Assembly: GCA_944321885.1 (NCBI GenBank)
Contig: CALUNB010000093.1
Span: forward strand, 1-41,780
Direction: 5' to 3'
From: an uncultured Bacteroidales bacterium
GTDB taxonomy: Bacteria > Bacteroidota > Bacteroidia > Bacteroidales > P3
DNA length: 41,780 nucleotides
Part shown: positions 1 to 8,823 of the stretch, piece by piece
How the letters are laid out: every line of letters starts with the position of its first letter
How positions within the stretch are numbered: position 1 is the stretch's first letter
Made by a program: the position numbers and the translations under genes
The notes under the pieces: model-generated
The model's input: the letters and a program-made list of their open reading frames with translations, nothing else
The model's database searches: none
Told to the model about the DNA's origin: nothing

Positions 1-1374
1 GGCGACCTGTTCATATTCGTTTTTCACAAAATCCATGTATTCGCCCAAAACTTCCATTTCGGCCGGGTCTGAACTTTGTCCCCACAGGACTTTCATGCTT
101 TCGATACCCCATGTGCCATAGCCGCCTCTGTACCAGAAACTGATATGGTTGTCTCCAGCTGGAATCTGCAGCGGGCTCATCGTAATCAGGTAGTCGTCTT
201 TCGGGGTGCTGGAGGCGTAGTCGATTTTGACCGACCCGCTGTTGCCCGGTTCGGCCTTGTAATACTCTTCGTCATCGGGATCTGCGGCTTCCCATTCCCA
301 AGTCATGCCGTCCTCATTGGCATCGATGACAATCCAAGCTTCCATGTCGGAAGCTTCGTTGAAATCACAATGGTAAGGAAGGGACAGGGGCTTGGCGTTG
401 TATACGGTCTTTTCCAGGCTGTTGTTGGAGGCGACCATATCGCCGTCCAACACTACTTCCACCTTCACTTTGTGTTCTCCCGGATTGCCCAGGTCGGCCT
501 TGGCCGTGAAAGTGTATTCCATGCCGGCCCGTGCCTGCAGTTCCTGGTTGACGGTTTCCTCAACGGCGGTTCCTTCATCCACAGTCAAACGGAGGACGAA
601 AGAAGAAACCGCTTCCAAACCGCTGTTGCGGACAGACACGGTAACCTCTTCCTGTTCCAGCCCGCTACCCGATGCCGGGCTGATGATTTCCACAACTTCC
701 ATGTCCACAGGCGCTATGAGGGAGAGGTAGCAGCTGTCGTTCCCGTCTTCGTCCTGCACGGGGGCGGCACAGATGGTAAAGACGTATTCCACGCCGGCCG
801 CAAATTCGAAATCGTCTCCGATAGCCTGCGGCCCGCGGGGAATCCAGACGGCGGGCGTAGCAGGGTCGGGGTTGGTCACAGCGTAGTCGTACACGCCAGG
901 CTCTATCAAGATAGAGGCCGAACCGCTTTCAATCCAGTGTCCGTCGGCCACGGTTCCCGTCGCATCTTCGGGCAGGAAGTACTCGAATTCCGAATAATCG
1001 GCATCGCCCGCCGCCATGTAGCCGTCCGTGGGAATCACCGACCCGTACGTATCGGCATCGGAATCCAAGACTATCTGGTATCCTCCGCCGGTTTCCCACT
1101 GCCATTGCACGTTCAAGGTGATTTTGGCCTTCGTAGGGTCGTCGGCTTTCCGCATGTCGGTCAGAACCCTGTTCCCCGCCGGCACCGCTTTCCCTTTCCC
1201 TGTCCGGAACAAGGCCCGGGACTGTTTTTGCAAAGGCGAGTGTTGGCGGACGGCTTCCGTCTTTGCCTTGGCATCGGGTCTCCCCAAACGGGGCATGCCC
1301 GTGTTCTGCCCGTAAAAAACGCTTGGCAGGGAAAGCAATCCCGCCGCCAGCAAGAGTTTGGTAAATTTTTTCAT
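1..1374 (-). CDS. Secreted DUF2436 / cleaved-adhesin-like protein (3' end beyond window)
   Basis: The minus strand is open for 458 codons from an ATG at 1374 to the window edge, so the C-terminus is missing. It begins with a signal peptide (MKKFTKLLLAAGLLSLPSVFYG) [22 residues split: MKKFTKLL then LAAGLLSLPSVFYG]. Residues about 75-200 read like DUF2436, known from the adhesin part of Porphyromonas gingivalis gingipains, with phrases such as GGGYQIVLDSDADTYGSVIP and GVYDYAVTNPDPATPAVWIP. A CARDB-like Ig segment follows at about 220-320 (VSVRNSGLEAVSSFVLRLTV). The visible end, from about 325, resembles a cleaved-adhesin or choice-of-anchor J domain (CDFNEASDMEAW, DDYLITMSPLQI). I infer a secreted or surface protein, possibly exported by type IX secretion; the C-terminal sorting domain that would prove it is outside the window. 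Confidence 0.8.
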   Translation of the reverse strand, partial: MKKFTKLLLAAGLLSLPSVFYGQNTGMPRLGRPDAKAKTEAVRQHSPLQKQSRALFRTGKGKAVPAGNRVLTDMRKADDPTKAKITLNVQWQWETGGGYQIVLDSDADTYGSVIPTDGYMAAGDADYSEFEYFLPEDATGTVADGHWIESGSASILIEPGVYDYAVTNPDPATPAVWIPRGPQAIGDDFEFAAGVEYVFTICAAPVQDEDGNDSCYLSLIAPVDMEVVEIISPASGSGLEQEEVTVSVRNSGLEAVSSFVLRLTVDEGTAVEETVNQELQARAGMEYTFTAKADLGNPGEHKVKVEVVLDGDMVASNNSLEKTVYNAKPLSLPYHCDFNEASDMEAWIVIDANEDGMTWEWEAADPDDEEYYKAEPGNSGSVKIDYASSTPKDDYLITMSPLQIPAGDNHISFWYRGGYGTWGIESMKVLWGQSSDPAEMEVLGEYMDFVKNEYEQVA

Positions 1375-1873
1375 CGGCTCCATAACAAAAAGTTTTTGGT
1401 TATAAGTTTTGATTGATAGCTTGCCTTCTTGGTTATGATTATTTCTTGTGTCCGTTTTTTGCATCCGTGTCTTTTGGGAAGAGCCTGGTCCCTGTCCATG
1501 CGCAAGCAAGCTTGGCATGAATCCCGGCTTCATCGAAAGGTGGTTTTGTGTCGAGAGGCACCTACGTTTTTTGTTTTACCTATCACGAGGCAGGAGGACG
1601 ATTTCCTCCTTGCTTCCGAGGCAAACGTAAAGAACTTTTTCGATAAAAAACGCCTTTGTGACACGGTAGAATGATTGCTTTTATAAATCTTATCACGGGT
1701 CGTCATGCAGAGGCCGTGAAGGAGAAGATGACTTTGGCCCGCTACGTTTTTTTGCGTACTTTCGCCAAAGGAAATTTGGATGCTCCATGAGAAGAAAGTC
1801 GCTTCCGGTTGCCTTTGCAAGCGTTCTGTCTCGAAACTTTCCGGGCGGATTTCAAAGTCGGTTCCGTACATAT
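1375..1873. other. Divergent intergenic region
   Basis: This is about 500 bp between the DUF2436 gene (minus) and the AraC-type gene (plus). The only signals I can support are promoter-like. One is a plus-strand TTTG-N20-TACTTTCG at 1733-1764. The other is a minus-strand TACGTTTG (plus CAAACGTA at 1622-1629) without a clear -33 element, which would leave a leader of about 240 nt for the DUF2436 gene. The small open frames here (1429-1674 plus, 1530-1871 minus) show no recognisable protein character. Confidence 0.4.
1733..1764 (+). promoter_or_regulatory. Bacteroidetes-type promoter for the AraC/TPR gene
   Basis: TTTG at 1733-1736 is followed after 20 bp by TACTTTCG at 1757-1764, one mismatch from the Bacteroidetes consensus TAnnTTTG. 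Transcription would start near 1771, giving a leader of about 100 nt to the preferred start codon at 1874. Confidence 0.45.
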
Positions 1874-3592
1874 ATGAACATAGGTGTCCTTTCGATCCTG
1901 TTCATTTTGGTTGCCTGCCACCAGCCAAGGAATGTGGACATGCCGGATTTGGATACAGGCAGCGAATATCTTCTTCCTTTTTCCATCCAGGATTCTGTCA
2001 ATTCAGGCGATTTCAGCTGGCTTGGTGAAGAAGACACTTTATTGCGGCATTTTACCAACCTGTTGCAGAAACGTTACCAAATCGAAGACGAGCATTCTGC
2101 CCGGGAGTGGGTGGATCAGATGAACCAGGCAGGTGTCTATGCCTTTGTCAACGGACATACGGCCCAAGGGCTTTCCTTGTTTCTGGATGCGCTGGAGGTC
2201 TCGATGGAATTTGGAATAGAGGAACCTTATACCCAGGCGAATTTGGCCATGCTGTATGCCACGGTGCAAGATTATGACAAAGCCTGGGAACTGTCGGAAC
2301 AGAGTCTGCATATGTTCGAGGAGGATGCCCAGTACGAGGAAGCTCTCCTGATGTTGGGAAACCGTTTAACCTGCGCCATGGGGGCTTCTTCCGTGTCCGG
2401 CGTGGAATGGTGCCTGGAAAAATTGGACTCGGAGACATATGATACCTTGCCGATGGCCTGCTTCAGCCAATGCCGTGCCCGGATGTTCCTAGGGTTGCAA
2501 CGGAAAGATTATGCCGAAGCCTTGCATTGGGCAAAGGCATCCTTGCACTGCGGTCCCAACTCCGTCGACACGGTGGCTTTTTATGCGTCCGTTTTCCAGG
2601 ATATTGCCATGGCTTTTACCGGATTGGAAGCTTATGATTCGGCGCTTTTCTATTACGACCGCTGTTTGTCGGGGTATCAGCAGAAACAATATTGGGAATT
2701 AGTGCAAGCGGTCCGTGAAGAGGAAATCAGGATTTACTCCCTGCTTGGAAAGACGGAACGGTACAAGGAAGGCGTACGTCAATACATGACCTTGTCCCGG
2801 ACTTTGAAGGAAAAGAGTATCCGTTCCGAACAGCAAAACCTGGACTATGTGATTTTGCAAAGGGCGCAGGAACGCAAGATGGCCGAATTACATTATGATT
2901 CGGTCTACAAGGGCGAGATTATCCGTAACCAGCGTTCGGTTTTTTTCTCCCTGACGGCTTTGTTATCTTTGGGACTAGCTTTTGTTTTCGTTTTGTACCT
3001 GAACAAGCGGCGCAAGGAAAGGCTGAACCGCTTGCTGTATGACAAAACACGTAAACTCTTGATACTGGAGCATCACAAAAGAGACGAGACAGAAACGGGA
3101 ACGGAAAAAGCCGGCCCGGATGAAAATACCGGGGACTTGCCGGAATGGGAAAGCGGGAAACCGGTTTTGCCGGCAGGACAAGGGTCTGGCTCCAAAAACA
3201 CGGCTTCTTCCCATTCCTTGCCCATGGAAGAAAAGCAAATCCGTTTCATCGAATATGAAATCGAACGGCTTTTCGAGGAAGAAGAATGCTACACCCAAGA
3301 AGATTTTTCCTTGGACAAGCTTTCCAAACTACTGAATTCCAATACCACGTATGTATCCCGTATCGTCAACGAACATTTCCATAAATCTTTCAGCGCTTTG
3401 GTCAACGAATACCGGATCAGGAAATCCTGCCTCTTGTTGGAAGACACGTCCAACAAAGGCTATACCTTGGAATATATCGCCAAACTGGCCGGTTTCGGTA
3501 ACCGGGTCACCTTCACGCAGCAGTTCAAGAAGCAAGTGGGAATGACTCCTTCGGAATACTGGAAAATGGCACGGAAACCTTCCCGTCCATAA
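1874..3592 (+). CDS. Membrane-tethered TPR / AraC-family transcriptional regulator
   Basis: A 572-residue protein with tetratricopeptide-like helices at about 60-330, one membrane helix at about 354-376 (SLTALLSLGLAFVFVLYL), a charged linker, and an AraC-type helix-turn-helix domain from about 450 to the end (FSLDKLSKLLNSNTTYVSRI, then AGFGNRVTFTQQFKKQVGMT). This TPR-TM-HTH design is common in Bacteroidales and suggests an outside or periplasmic sensor joined directly to a cytoplasmic DNA-binding domain. An in-frame ATG at 1787 adds 29 residues, but 1874 gives a clean export signal with a lipobox-like ILVAC, so I prefer it. No target gene is evident; the diverging DUF2436 gene is one possibility. 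The ligand is unknown. Confidence 0.85.
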   Translation: MNIGVLSILFILVACHQPRNVDMPDLDTGSEYLLPFSIQDSVNSGDFSWLGEEDTLLRHFTNLLQKRYQIEDEHSAREWVDQMNQAGVYAFVNGHTAQGLSLFLDALEVSMEFGIEEPYTQANLAMLYATVQDYDKAWELSEQSLHMFEEDAQYEEALLMLGNRLTCAMGASSVSGVEWCLEKLDSETYDTLPMACFSQCRARMFLGLQRKDYAEALHWAKASLHCGPNSVDTVAFYASVFQDIAMAFTGLEAYDSALFYYDRCLSGYQQKQYWELVQAVREEEIRIYSLLGKTERYKEGVRQYMTLSRTLKEKSIRSEQQNLDYVILQRAQERKMAELHYDSVYKGEIIRNQRSVFFSLTALLSLGLAFVFVLYLNKRRKERLNRLLYDKTRKLLILEHHKRDETETGTEKAGPDENTGDLPEWESGKPVLPAGQGSGSKNTASSHSLPMEEKQIRFIEYEIERLFEEEECYTQEDFSLDKLSKLLNSNTTYVSRIVNEHFHKSFSALVNEYRIRKSCLLLEDTSNKGYTLEYIAKLAGFGNRVTFTQQFKKQVGMTPSEYWKMARKPSRP

Positions 3593-3667
3593 TAGCTGGA
3601 TATCCTCCTTGGGAAACGTGATAAAATAATTTCTCTCATTTTCAATATATTGACAATTTCAAAATGT

Positions 3668-3755
3668 AAAATAACGCGTTTTGGATACGTAGTTTTGTGC
3701 AAAATAACGCGTTTTGGATACGCAGTTTTATGCAAAATAACGCGTTTTGGAGTAT
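3668..3755 (+). repeat. Three 33-bp direct repeats upstream of the DUF4143 ATPase
   Basis: The block AAAATAACGCGTTTTGGA starts at 3668, 3701 and 3734, an exact 33-bp period with no unique spacer between units. The first two copies continue into ATACG(T/C)AGTTTT(G/A)TGC; the third diverges after GGA and runs into the TATCTTTG promoter element. Each unit holds the 8-bp palindrome AACGCGTT. The layout suggests an operator array, with the last unit between the expected -33 and -7 positions, where a bound protein would block transcription. Confidence 0.9.
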
Positions 3756-3760
3756 CTTTG
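3753..3760 (+). promoter_or_regulatory. -7 element of the DUF4143 ATPase promoter
   Basis: TATCTTTG matches the Bacteroidetes -7 consensus TAnnTTTG exactly. It overlaps the end of the third 33-bp repeat. Transcription would start near 3767, which favours the ATG at 3783 over an in-frame ATG at 3747. No good TTTG lies at -33; TTTTATG near 3726-3732 is the nearest. Confidence 0.5.
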
Positions 3761-3782
3761 CAGGCACGATTCACAATACCCT

Positions 3783-5072
3783 ATGATTGACAAACGCATC
3801 TTGGAAACAATCCTGACCGATCAAGCCGAAGAGTTGGCGTTGAAACATTCCAGACATTTCTGCCAAAGGAAAGAAGAAGGCTTGATTGACCTGGACAGCC
3901 CGCAAGCACAAGTCGTCATCGGTGTCCGACGGAGCGGAAAATCAACTTTGTGCTATCATGCACTCCACAAAGCCGGAGTCAAGTATGCCTATGTGAATTT
4001 TGATGACGAACGTCTGGCAAAACTGACAGGAGAAGACCTCAACGACGTATTGGAAGTCCTCTACAAAATAAACGGTGAGTTCCATTACCTGTTCATCGAC
4101 GAGATTCAGAATATCCCGGAATGGTACCTGTTTGTCAACCGGCTCTTACGCAAAGGCATGCACATCCTCGTCACAGGGTCGAATGCCAAATTGTTAAGCG
4201 GGGAACTGGCTACCCACCTCACAGGCCGGCATCATGCCGTGACACTCTATCCCTTTTCTTTTTCCGAATATTGCCAATACAAAAAAGCAGATACAAAAAG
4301 CCAAAGCACACAAGCCATTGCCATACGCCGCGCCTTGTTCGACGAATACCTGCAAAAAGGGGGATTCCCGGAATTGCAAATGATTTCCAACGAGCGCGAA
4401 TACATCGGTACATTGATAGATAACATCTTGAAAAGAGATATCGAACAACGTTTCAAGATAGCTTACAAGGCTTCGTTCGAACAATTGGCACATCACCTGT
4501 TGAACGTATCGCCAACCATCGTATCCGACAAAACCTTGCAGGAATTATTCGGTTTCAGGTCCGAACATACTGCCAAGAACTATGTAGAATATCTACGGCA
4601 GGCATACTTGTTTGCCGGACTCCGCAAATACTCTGCCAAAAGCCGCCAAAGAGTTGTAGGAGAAAAAATTTACCCGATGGACGTGGCCTTGATGAACCAA
4701 AGGGCCGATGCTTTCGTAGGGGAAAACCTCGGATGGCGGCTCGAAACCGTTGTCTACTTGGAACTACTCCGCCAATGCAAACCCAAAGGGCTGGATATCT
4801 ATTACTACAGCGAACGATCCGGGGAATGCGACTTTGTCGTCTGCCAAGAACGAAAAACGCACATGGCAATCCAGGTCTCTTACGACATTCTGAACCCCAA
4901 AACCCGCAAACGTGAAATAGCGGGTTTGATTCTCGCCGCCCGTAAAACGGATTGCAAGAAGCTGTTATTGATAACCGACCACCAATACGAAGACATTGAA
5001 GCAGACGGATTCAACATAGCCATCCGCCCCGGCTACGAGATGATGCTGGAAGAATTCGTCCCCGAAGCATAA
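3783..5072 (+). CDS. AAA_14 / DUF4143 family ATPase
   Basis: A 429-residue protein of the large AAA_14 (N-terminal) plus DUF4143 (C-terminal) family. Walker A is GVRRSGKST at 47-55, Walker B is YLFIDE at about 102-107, and a sensor-like VTGSNAKLLSG lies at about 130-140, followed by the family phrase YPFSFSEYC. The C-terminal part (about 200-429) carries the DUF4143 region, with a PD-(D/E)XK-like stretch (DIYYYSERSGECDFVV). Members are predicted nucleotide-driven P-loop proteins of uncertain role, sometimes proposed to link to toxin-like or DNA-binding functions; none is shown here. It stands alone between a regulator and a P-type ATPase and is preceded by the 33-bp repeats, so self-regulation is plausible. 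It is intact, unlike the related broken gene at 37417-38470. Confidence 0.88.
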   Translation: MIDKRILETILTDQAEELALKHSRHFCQRKEEGLIDLDSPQAQVVIGVRRSGKSTLCYHALHKAGVKYAYVNFDDERLAKLTGEDLNDVLEVLYKINGEFHYLFIDEIQNIPEWYLFVNRLLRKGMHILVTGSNAKLLSGELATHLTGRHHAVTLYPFSFSEYCQYKKADTKSQSTQAIAIRRALFDEYLQKGGFPELQMISNEREYIGTLIDNILKRDIEQRFKIAYKASFEQLAHHLLNVSPTIVSDKTLQELFGFRSEHTAKNYVEYLRQAYLFAGLRKYSAKSRQRVVGEKIYPMDVALMNQRADAFVGENLGWRLETVVYLELLRQCKPKGLDIYYYSERSGECDFVVCQERKTHMAIQVSYDILNPKTRKREIAGLILAARKTDCKKLLLITDHQYEDIEADGFNIAIRPGYEMMLEEFVPEA

Positions 5073-5265
5073 CTCGCGGATTCTCTTCTGATATCTTGAA
5101 ATCAAATAGTTATTACAAAAATCCATCCTAATCCGGTGGCTTTGACCAAGGCAAGATTCCCCAATGCCAAGTCGTCAAATATTATTATTTTCGCATTCCG
5201 GAATCCGGGCAAGGCAAAGCCTTGGGTAGCCGGAGCCGGACCAGCCGTGTCAAAACCTTCGCAAA

Positions 5266-8052
5266 ATGGAAACGCCTACGCATTTTAAAGGGCTCAGTCC
5301 CGAAGAAGTGGTCAAAAGCAGGGAACAACATGGTTCCAACGTCTTGACCCCTCCCGAAAAAACCTCCGTCTGGAAACAATTGCTCGAGAAATTCAAGGAC
5401 CCCATCATCCGCATCCTGCTGGTCGCCTTGGCCCTTTCGTTCCTCGTGGCCTGCTACCAGTTCTTCAGCGGACAGGAAAGCGGACACGTGTTCCTGGAAC
5501 CGGTAGGAATCCTGGTAGCCATTTTGTTGGCCACCGGCGTGGGATTCTATTTTGAACTCAAAGCCAACCGGAAATTCGACATCCTGAACCAAGTCAACGA
5601 CGACGTGATGGTCAAGGTCATCCGCAACAGCCATGTCACCGAGGTTTCGCGCAAAGACATCGTGGTAGGAGACTTGGTTTTGCTCGAAGCCGGAAACGAA
5701 GTACCCGCCGACGGATATCTTAAAACCGCCACCTCGATGCAGGTCAACGAGTCCACCCTGACCGGCGAACCCATGGTCAACAAAACCGTCGCACCCGAAC
5801 GTTTCGACAAGGATGCCACCTACCCTAGCAACAAGGTACTCCGGGGAACGACTGTCATGGAAGGACACGGTGTCATGGAAGTCAACACGGTAGGCGACCA
5901 GACCGAATACGGGAAAGTCTACACGGGTTCCCAAATCGAGAACAACGTGGAAACCCCGCTCAACATGCAGCTGGAAAAACTGGCCAAAGTCATCACCAAG
6001 GCCAGTTACATCGTGGCGGCAATCATCGTGGTAGGCCGCCTGCTGATGTTCTTCCTGCATCATTCCGCCCCCTACGGCTGGCTCAACGTGGCTTCCGAAC
6101 TCCTCAACACCTTCATGATCGCGGTGACGGTCATCGTGGTCACCGTACCGGAAGGCTTGCCGATGAGCGTTTCCCTTTCCTTGGCCCTGAGCATGCGGCG
6201 GATGTTGGAAGCCAACAACTTGGTCCGGAAGATGCACGCCTGTGAAACCATGGGAGCCTGCACGGTGATTTGCACGGACAAAACCGGGACCCTGACCCAG
6301 AACCAGATGCGGGTCAGCAACACCCAGTTCCTGATCAAAGGAGACAAAGGCGCGGGCAAAATAGAATTAGGCGTGGACGATGCCAGCCGCCTGATAAAAG
6401 AATGTATCGCAGCCAACTCCACCGCTTTCATCGATGAAACCGACATCACCAAGCCCAAAGTCATCGGGAACCCGACCGAAGGCGCCCTGCTGCTCTGGCT
6501 CCGCGACCAAGGCGAAGACTACGCCACCATCCGGAGCTGCGCCAAAGTGGAAGAACAACTTACCTTCTCCACCGAACGCAAGTACATGGCTACCGTGGTC
6601 CATTCCTTCCTTCTCCCCGAAAAACGCATCCTCTACGTGAAAGGAGCTCCCGAAATCCTCTTAGGGATTTGCCAAGCCGTACGGGTGGAAGGAAAGGACG
6701 AACCCGTTGACAACTGGAAAGAATATATCGACACTGAATTACTTGGTTATCAAATGAAAGCCATGCGGACCTTAGGATTCGCTTGCGCCCTCCTGGACCC
6801 GGAAAGCACCGAAAGCTGCTTCGAGGACGGACGGCTCAAGGAAGACCTCCCGCTGCGCTTCATCGGCTTCGTGGGTATTTCCGACCCGGTACGCGAAGAC
6901 GTGCCTGCGGCGATCCAGGAATGCCTTGATGCCGGCATCGATGTCAAAATCGTAACCGGGGATACCCCGGCCACGGCTACCGAAATCGCCCGCCAAATCC
7001 ATTTGTGGAAACCGGAATATACCGAAGAGAACCGGATTACCGGGCCCCAATTCGCCAAGCTTTCGGACGAGGAACTGCAAAAACGGGCCAAAGACCTCAA
7101 AATCATTTCCCGCGCACGCCCCATGGACAAGGAGCGCTTGGTAAAAGCCCTGCAAAAGAACGGGGAGGTGGTGGCTGTGACCGGCGACGGGACCAACGAC
7201 GCCCCGGCCTTGAACGCCGCCCAAGTGGGTCTTTCGATGGGCGACGGGACCTCGGTAGCCAAGGAAGCCAGCGACATCACCATCCTCGACAACGCGTTCA
7301 GCAGCATCACCTCCGCTGTCCTCTGGGGACGTTCCTTGTACCAAAACGTACAACGTTTCATCCTGTTCCAGCTCACCATCAACGTCATTGCCTGTGCCAT
7401 TGTCATGCTGGGAGCCTTCCTCGACACCCAATCCCCGCTCACGGTGACACAGATGCTCTGGGTGAACCTGATTATGGACACCTTCGCCGCGATGGCCTTG
7501 GCTTCGCTCCCACCCAATCCCGCCGTCATGAAGAACAAGCCGCGCAAGATGACCGACCATATCGTGACCAAACTGATGATCCGGCGTATCTTCGTGGTCG
7601 GATTCCTGCTGGTCCTGGTCTTGTTCGGCCTGATGCAATACTTCAAATACGAGGACATTGAATGCCTGCGTCAATTCTGTTTCGGGGATTATTTCCGGAA
7701 CTTCTTCCGTTTCAACGCGATTCCGGAAGGCCAGATGGGTATCACCCGCTACGAACAATCCCTTTTCTTCACGTTCTTCGTGATGCTCCAGTTCTGGAAC
7801 ATGTTCAACGCCAAGGCCTTCCTTACCAAAAAATCGGCTTTTCTCCATCTTTTCGGCAGCGCGGACGGGTTTTTGCCCACCACCTTGCTGATTCTGATAG
7901 GACAAATCATCATCGTGCGCTTCGGCGGGGAAATGTTCAGCGTGGAACGCCTCTATTGGTACGATTGGATTACCATCATCCTGTCCACTTCCATTGTCCT
8001 TTGGATTGGAGAAATCGCCCGCCTGTTCAAAGCAAGGTTCGGAAAAGCTTAA
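5266..8052 (+). CDS. Calcium-translocating P-type ATPase (PMCA-like)
   Basis: A 928-residue P2-type ATPase, normal for the calcium pump family. In order: an N-terminal cation-ATPase segment with LSPEEV at 10-15; membrane helices at about 45-65 and 78-95; the actuator motif TGE at 166-168; the ion-site helix with VPEGLP at 294-299; the phosphorylation motif DKTGTLT at 338-344 (aspartate 338 takes the phosphate); the hinge TGDGTNDAP at 639-647; and C-terminal membrane helices to the end. It should export calcium, or a similar cation, across the inner membrane using ATP. PEGLP with a plasma-membrane-pump-like layout favours calcium, but specificity is inferred. It appears monocistronic. The coding strand is conspicuously C-rich in places, unlike plus-strand genes right of 16.7 kb. 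Confidence 0.95.
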   Translation: METPTHFKGLSPEEVVKSREQHGSNVLTPPEKTSVWKQLLEKFKDPIIRILLVALALSFLVACYQFFSGQESGHVFLEPVGILVAILLATGVGFYFELKANRKFDILNQVNDDVMVKVIRNSHVTEVSRKDIVVGDLVLLEAGNEVPADGYLKTATSMQVNESTLTGEPMVNKTVAPERFDKDATYPSNKVLRGTTVMEGHGVMEVNTVGDQTEYGKVYTGSQIENNVETPLNMQLEKLAKVITKASYIVAAIIVVGRLLMFFLHHSAPYGWLNVASELLNTFMIAVTVIVVTVPEGLPMSVSLSLALSMRRMLEANNLVRKMHACETMGACTVICTDKTGTLTQNQMRVSNTQFLIKGDKGAGKIELGVDDASRLIKECIAANSTAFIDETDITKPKVIGNPTEGALLLWLRDQGEDYATIRSCAKVEEQLTFSTERKYMATVVHSFLLPEKRILYVKGAPEILLGICQAVRVEGKDEPVDNWKEYIDTELLGYQMKAMRTLGFACALLDPESTESCFEDGRLKEDLPLRFIGFVGISDPVREDVPAAIQECLDAGIDVKIVTGDTPATATEIARQIHLWKPEYTEENRITGPQFAKLSDEELQKRAKDLKIISRARPMDKERLVKALQKNGEVVAVTGDGTNDAPALNAAQVGLSMGDGTSVAKEASDITILDNAFSSITSAVLWGRSLYQNVQRFILFQLTINVIACAIVMLGAFLDTQSPLTVTQMLWVNLIMDTFAAMALASLPPNPAVMKNKPRKMTDHIVTKLMIRRIFVVGFLLVLVLFGLMQYFKYEDIECLRQFCFGDYFRNFFRFNAIPEGQMGITRYEQSLFFTFFVMLQFWNMFNAKAFLTKKSAFLHLFGSADGFLPTTLLILIGQIIIVRFGGEMFSVERLYWYDWITIILSTSIVLWIGEIARLFKARFGKA

Positions 8053-8056
8053 ACGG

Positions 8057-8164
8057 GAAGCTGTTTCTGAATAAAAACCTTTAGTGGCATCTTCAGCGGT
8101 TTGTCAGAATGGGTGAGATGCAGCCAGTCTTCGGCAAAGCCAGATTGCCCGTTATGACAAACCG
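8057..8164 (+). repeat. REP-like hairpin element, short form
   Basis: Just after the P-ATPase stop lies GAAGCTGTTT (8057-8066), then an imperfect inverted repeat with arms CGGTTTGTCA (8097-8106) and TGACAAACCG (8155-8164). The inner arms TGTCAGAATGGGTGAGATGCA and CAGATTGCCCGTTATGACA [the first is split here as TGTCAGAATG GGTGAGATGCA] recur with small changes at 20691-20801. It may act as a terminator or be a mobile intergenic repeat. Confidence 0.7.
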
Positions 8165-8179
8165 AAAAAAATGTACAGA

Positions 8180-8782
8180 ATGGAAAAAAAACTGATTGTA
8201 AACGTAGGCCGGGAATTAGGGTCGGGGGGCCGACAAATGGCACAGATATTAGGCCGGATACTGGATTTGAAGTTCTACGACAAGGAGCTGATTCACGAGG
8301 CTTCCAAGTCCAGCGGTATCTGCAAGGATTGTTTCGAGCAAGCTGACGAGAAGCCGCAAAGGATCTGGTATTCGCGCTTTCCTTTCATGGGTGAACCGGG
8401 ATTTACCGGCTTAAGCAACGATGCCTTGTTTGAAATCCACTACAAGACGGTCCTACGTCTGGCCGAAGAAAACAACTGTGTTTTCGTGGGGCGTTGCACG
8501 GACTATATCCTGCGCGACAATCCGGCTTGTTTCAATATCTTCGTCCATGCCCCGATGGATTTCCGGATCCACCACCTTTGCCAGGAAACCGGGGTCACGG
8601 AAGCGGAAGCCAAGCATTTGATTGAAAGGACGGACAAATCGCGTGCCTCGTACTACAATTTCTACACGAACAAGACCTGGGGGAAAGCTTCTTCCTACCA
8701 CCTCTGCATGGACACTTCCCTGTTGGGTATCGAGGAGAGCGCCAAATGGGTGGCGGATTTGATAAAGAAAACCCATTTATAA
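8180..8782 (+). CDS. Cytidylate kinase-like family protein
   Basis: A 200-residue protein of the cytidylate_kin2 (PF13189-like) family. The N-terminus is a P-loop region, LIVNVGRELGSGGRQMA, close to the family pattern of S/G-R-E-x-G-S-G-G-R. CVFVGRCTDYILRD at about 100 and a charged region with RTDKSRASYYNFYTNKTWG match the family's lid region. Such proteins are related to CMP/nucleotide kinases, but many are uncharacterised and this one's substrate is unknown. An ATG at 8171 would add MYR; I prefer 8180 because the conserved strand begins right after MEKK. It is followed by a strong bidirectional terminator. Confidence 0.8.
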   Translation: MEKKLIVNVGRELGSGGRQMAQILGRILDLKFYDKELIHEASKSSGICKDCFEQADEKPQRIWYSRFPFMGEPGFTGLSNDALFEIHYKTVLRLAEENNCVFVGRCTDYILRDNPACFNIFVHAPMDFRIHHLCQETGVTEAEAKHLIERTDKSRASYYNFYTNKTWGKASSYHLCMDTSLLGIEESAKWVADLIKKTHL

Positions 8783-8823
8783 AGCACTATTTTTCGAAAC
8801 TCGAAATCAATTGCATACTATAA

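Noticed and set aside
76..1416. A 446-codon open frame on the plus strand
   Set aside because: The opposite strand encodes a signal peptide and DUF2436 domain in a continuous frame; the plus-strand product looks like a shadow.
1429..1871. Small open frames between the DUF2436 and AraC-type genes
   Set aside because: They overlap each other on opposite strands and none has a recognisable motif or promoter spacing.
3668..3755. CRISPR array
   Set aside because: The three 33-bp units are contiguous with no unique spacers, and no cas gene is present.
5482..5494. GGACACGTGTTCC as another parS site
   Set aside because: It has CACGTG but the flanking arms do not match the TGTTNCACGTGNAACA pattern and it is within the P-ATPase coding sequence.
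6772..7905. A 377-codon minus-strand frame
   Set aside because: It is antisense to the P-type ATPase, which has all its motifs.
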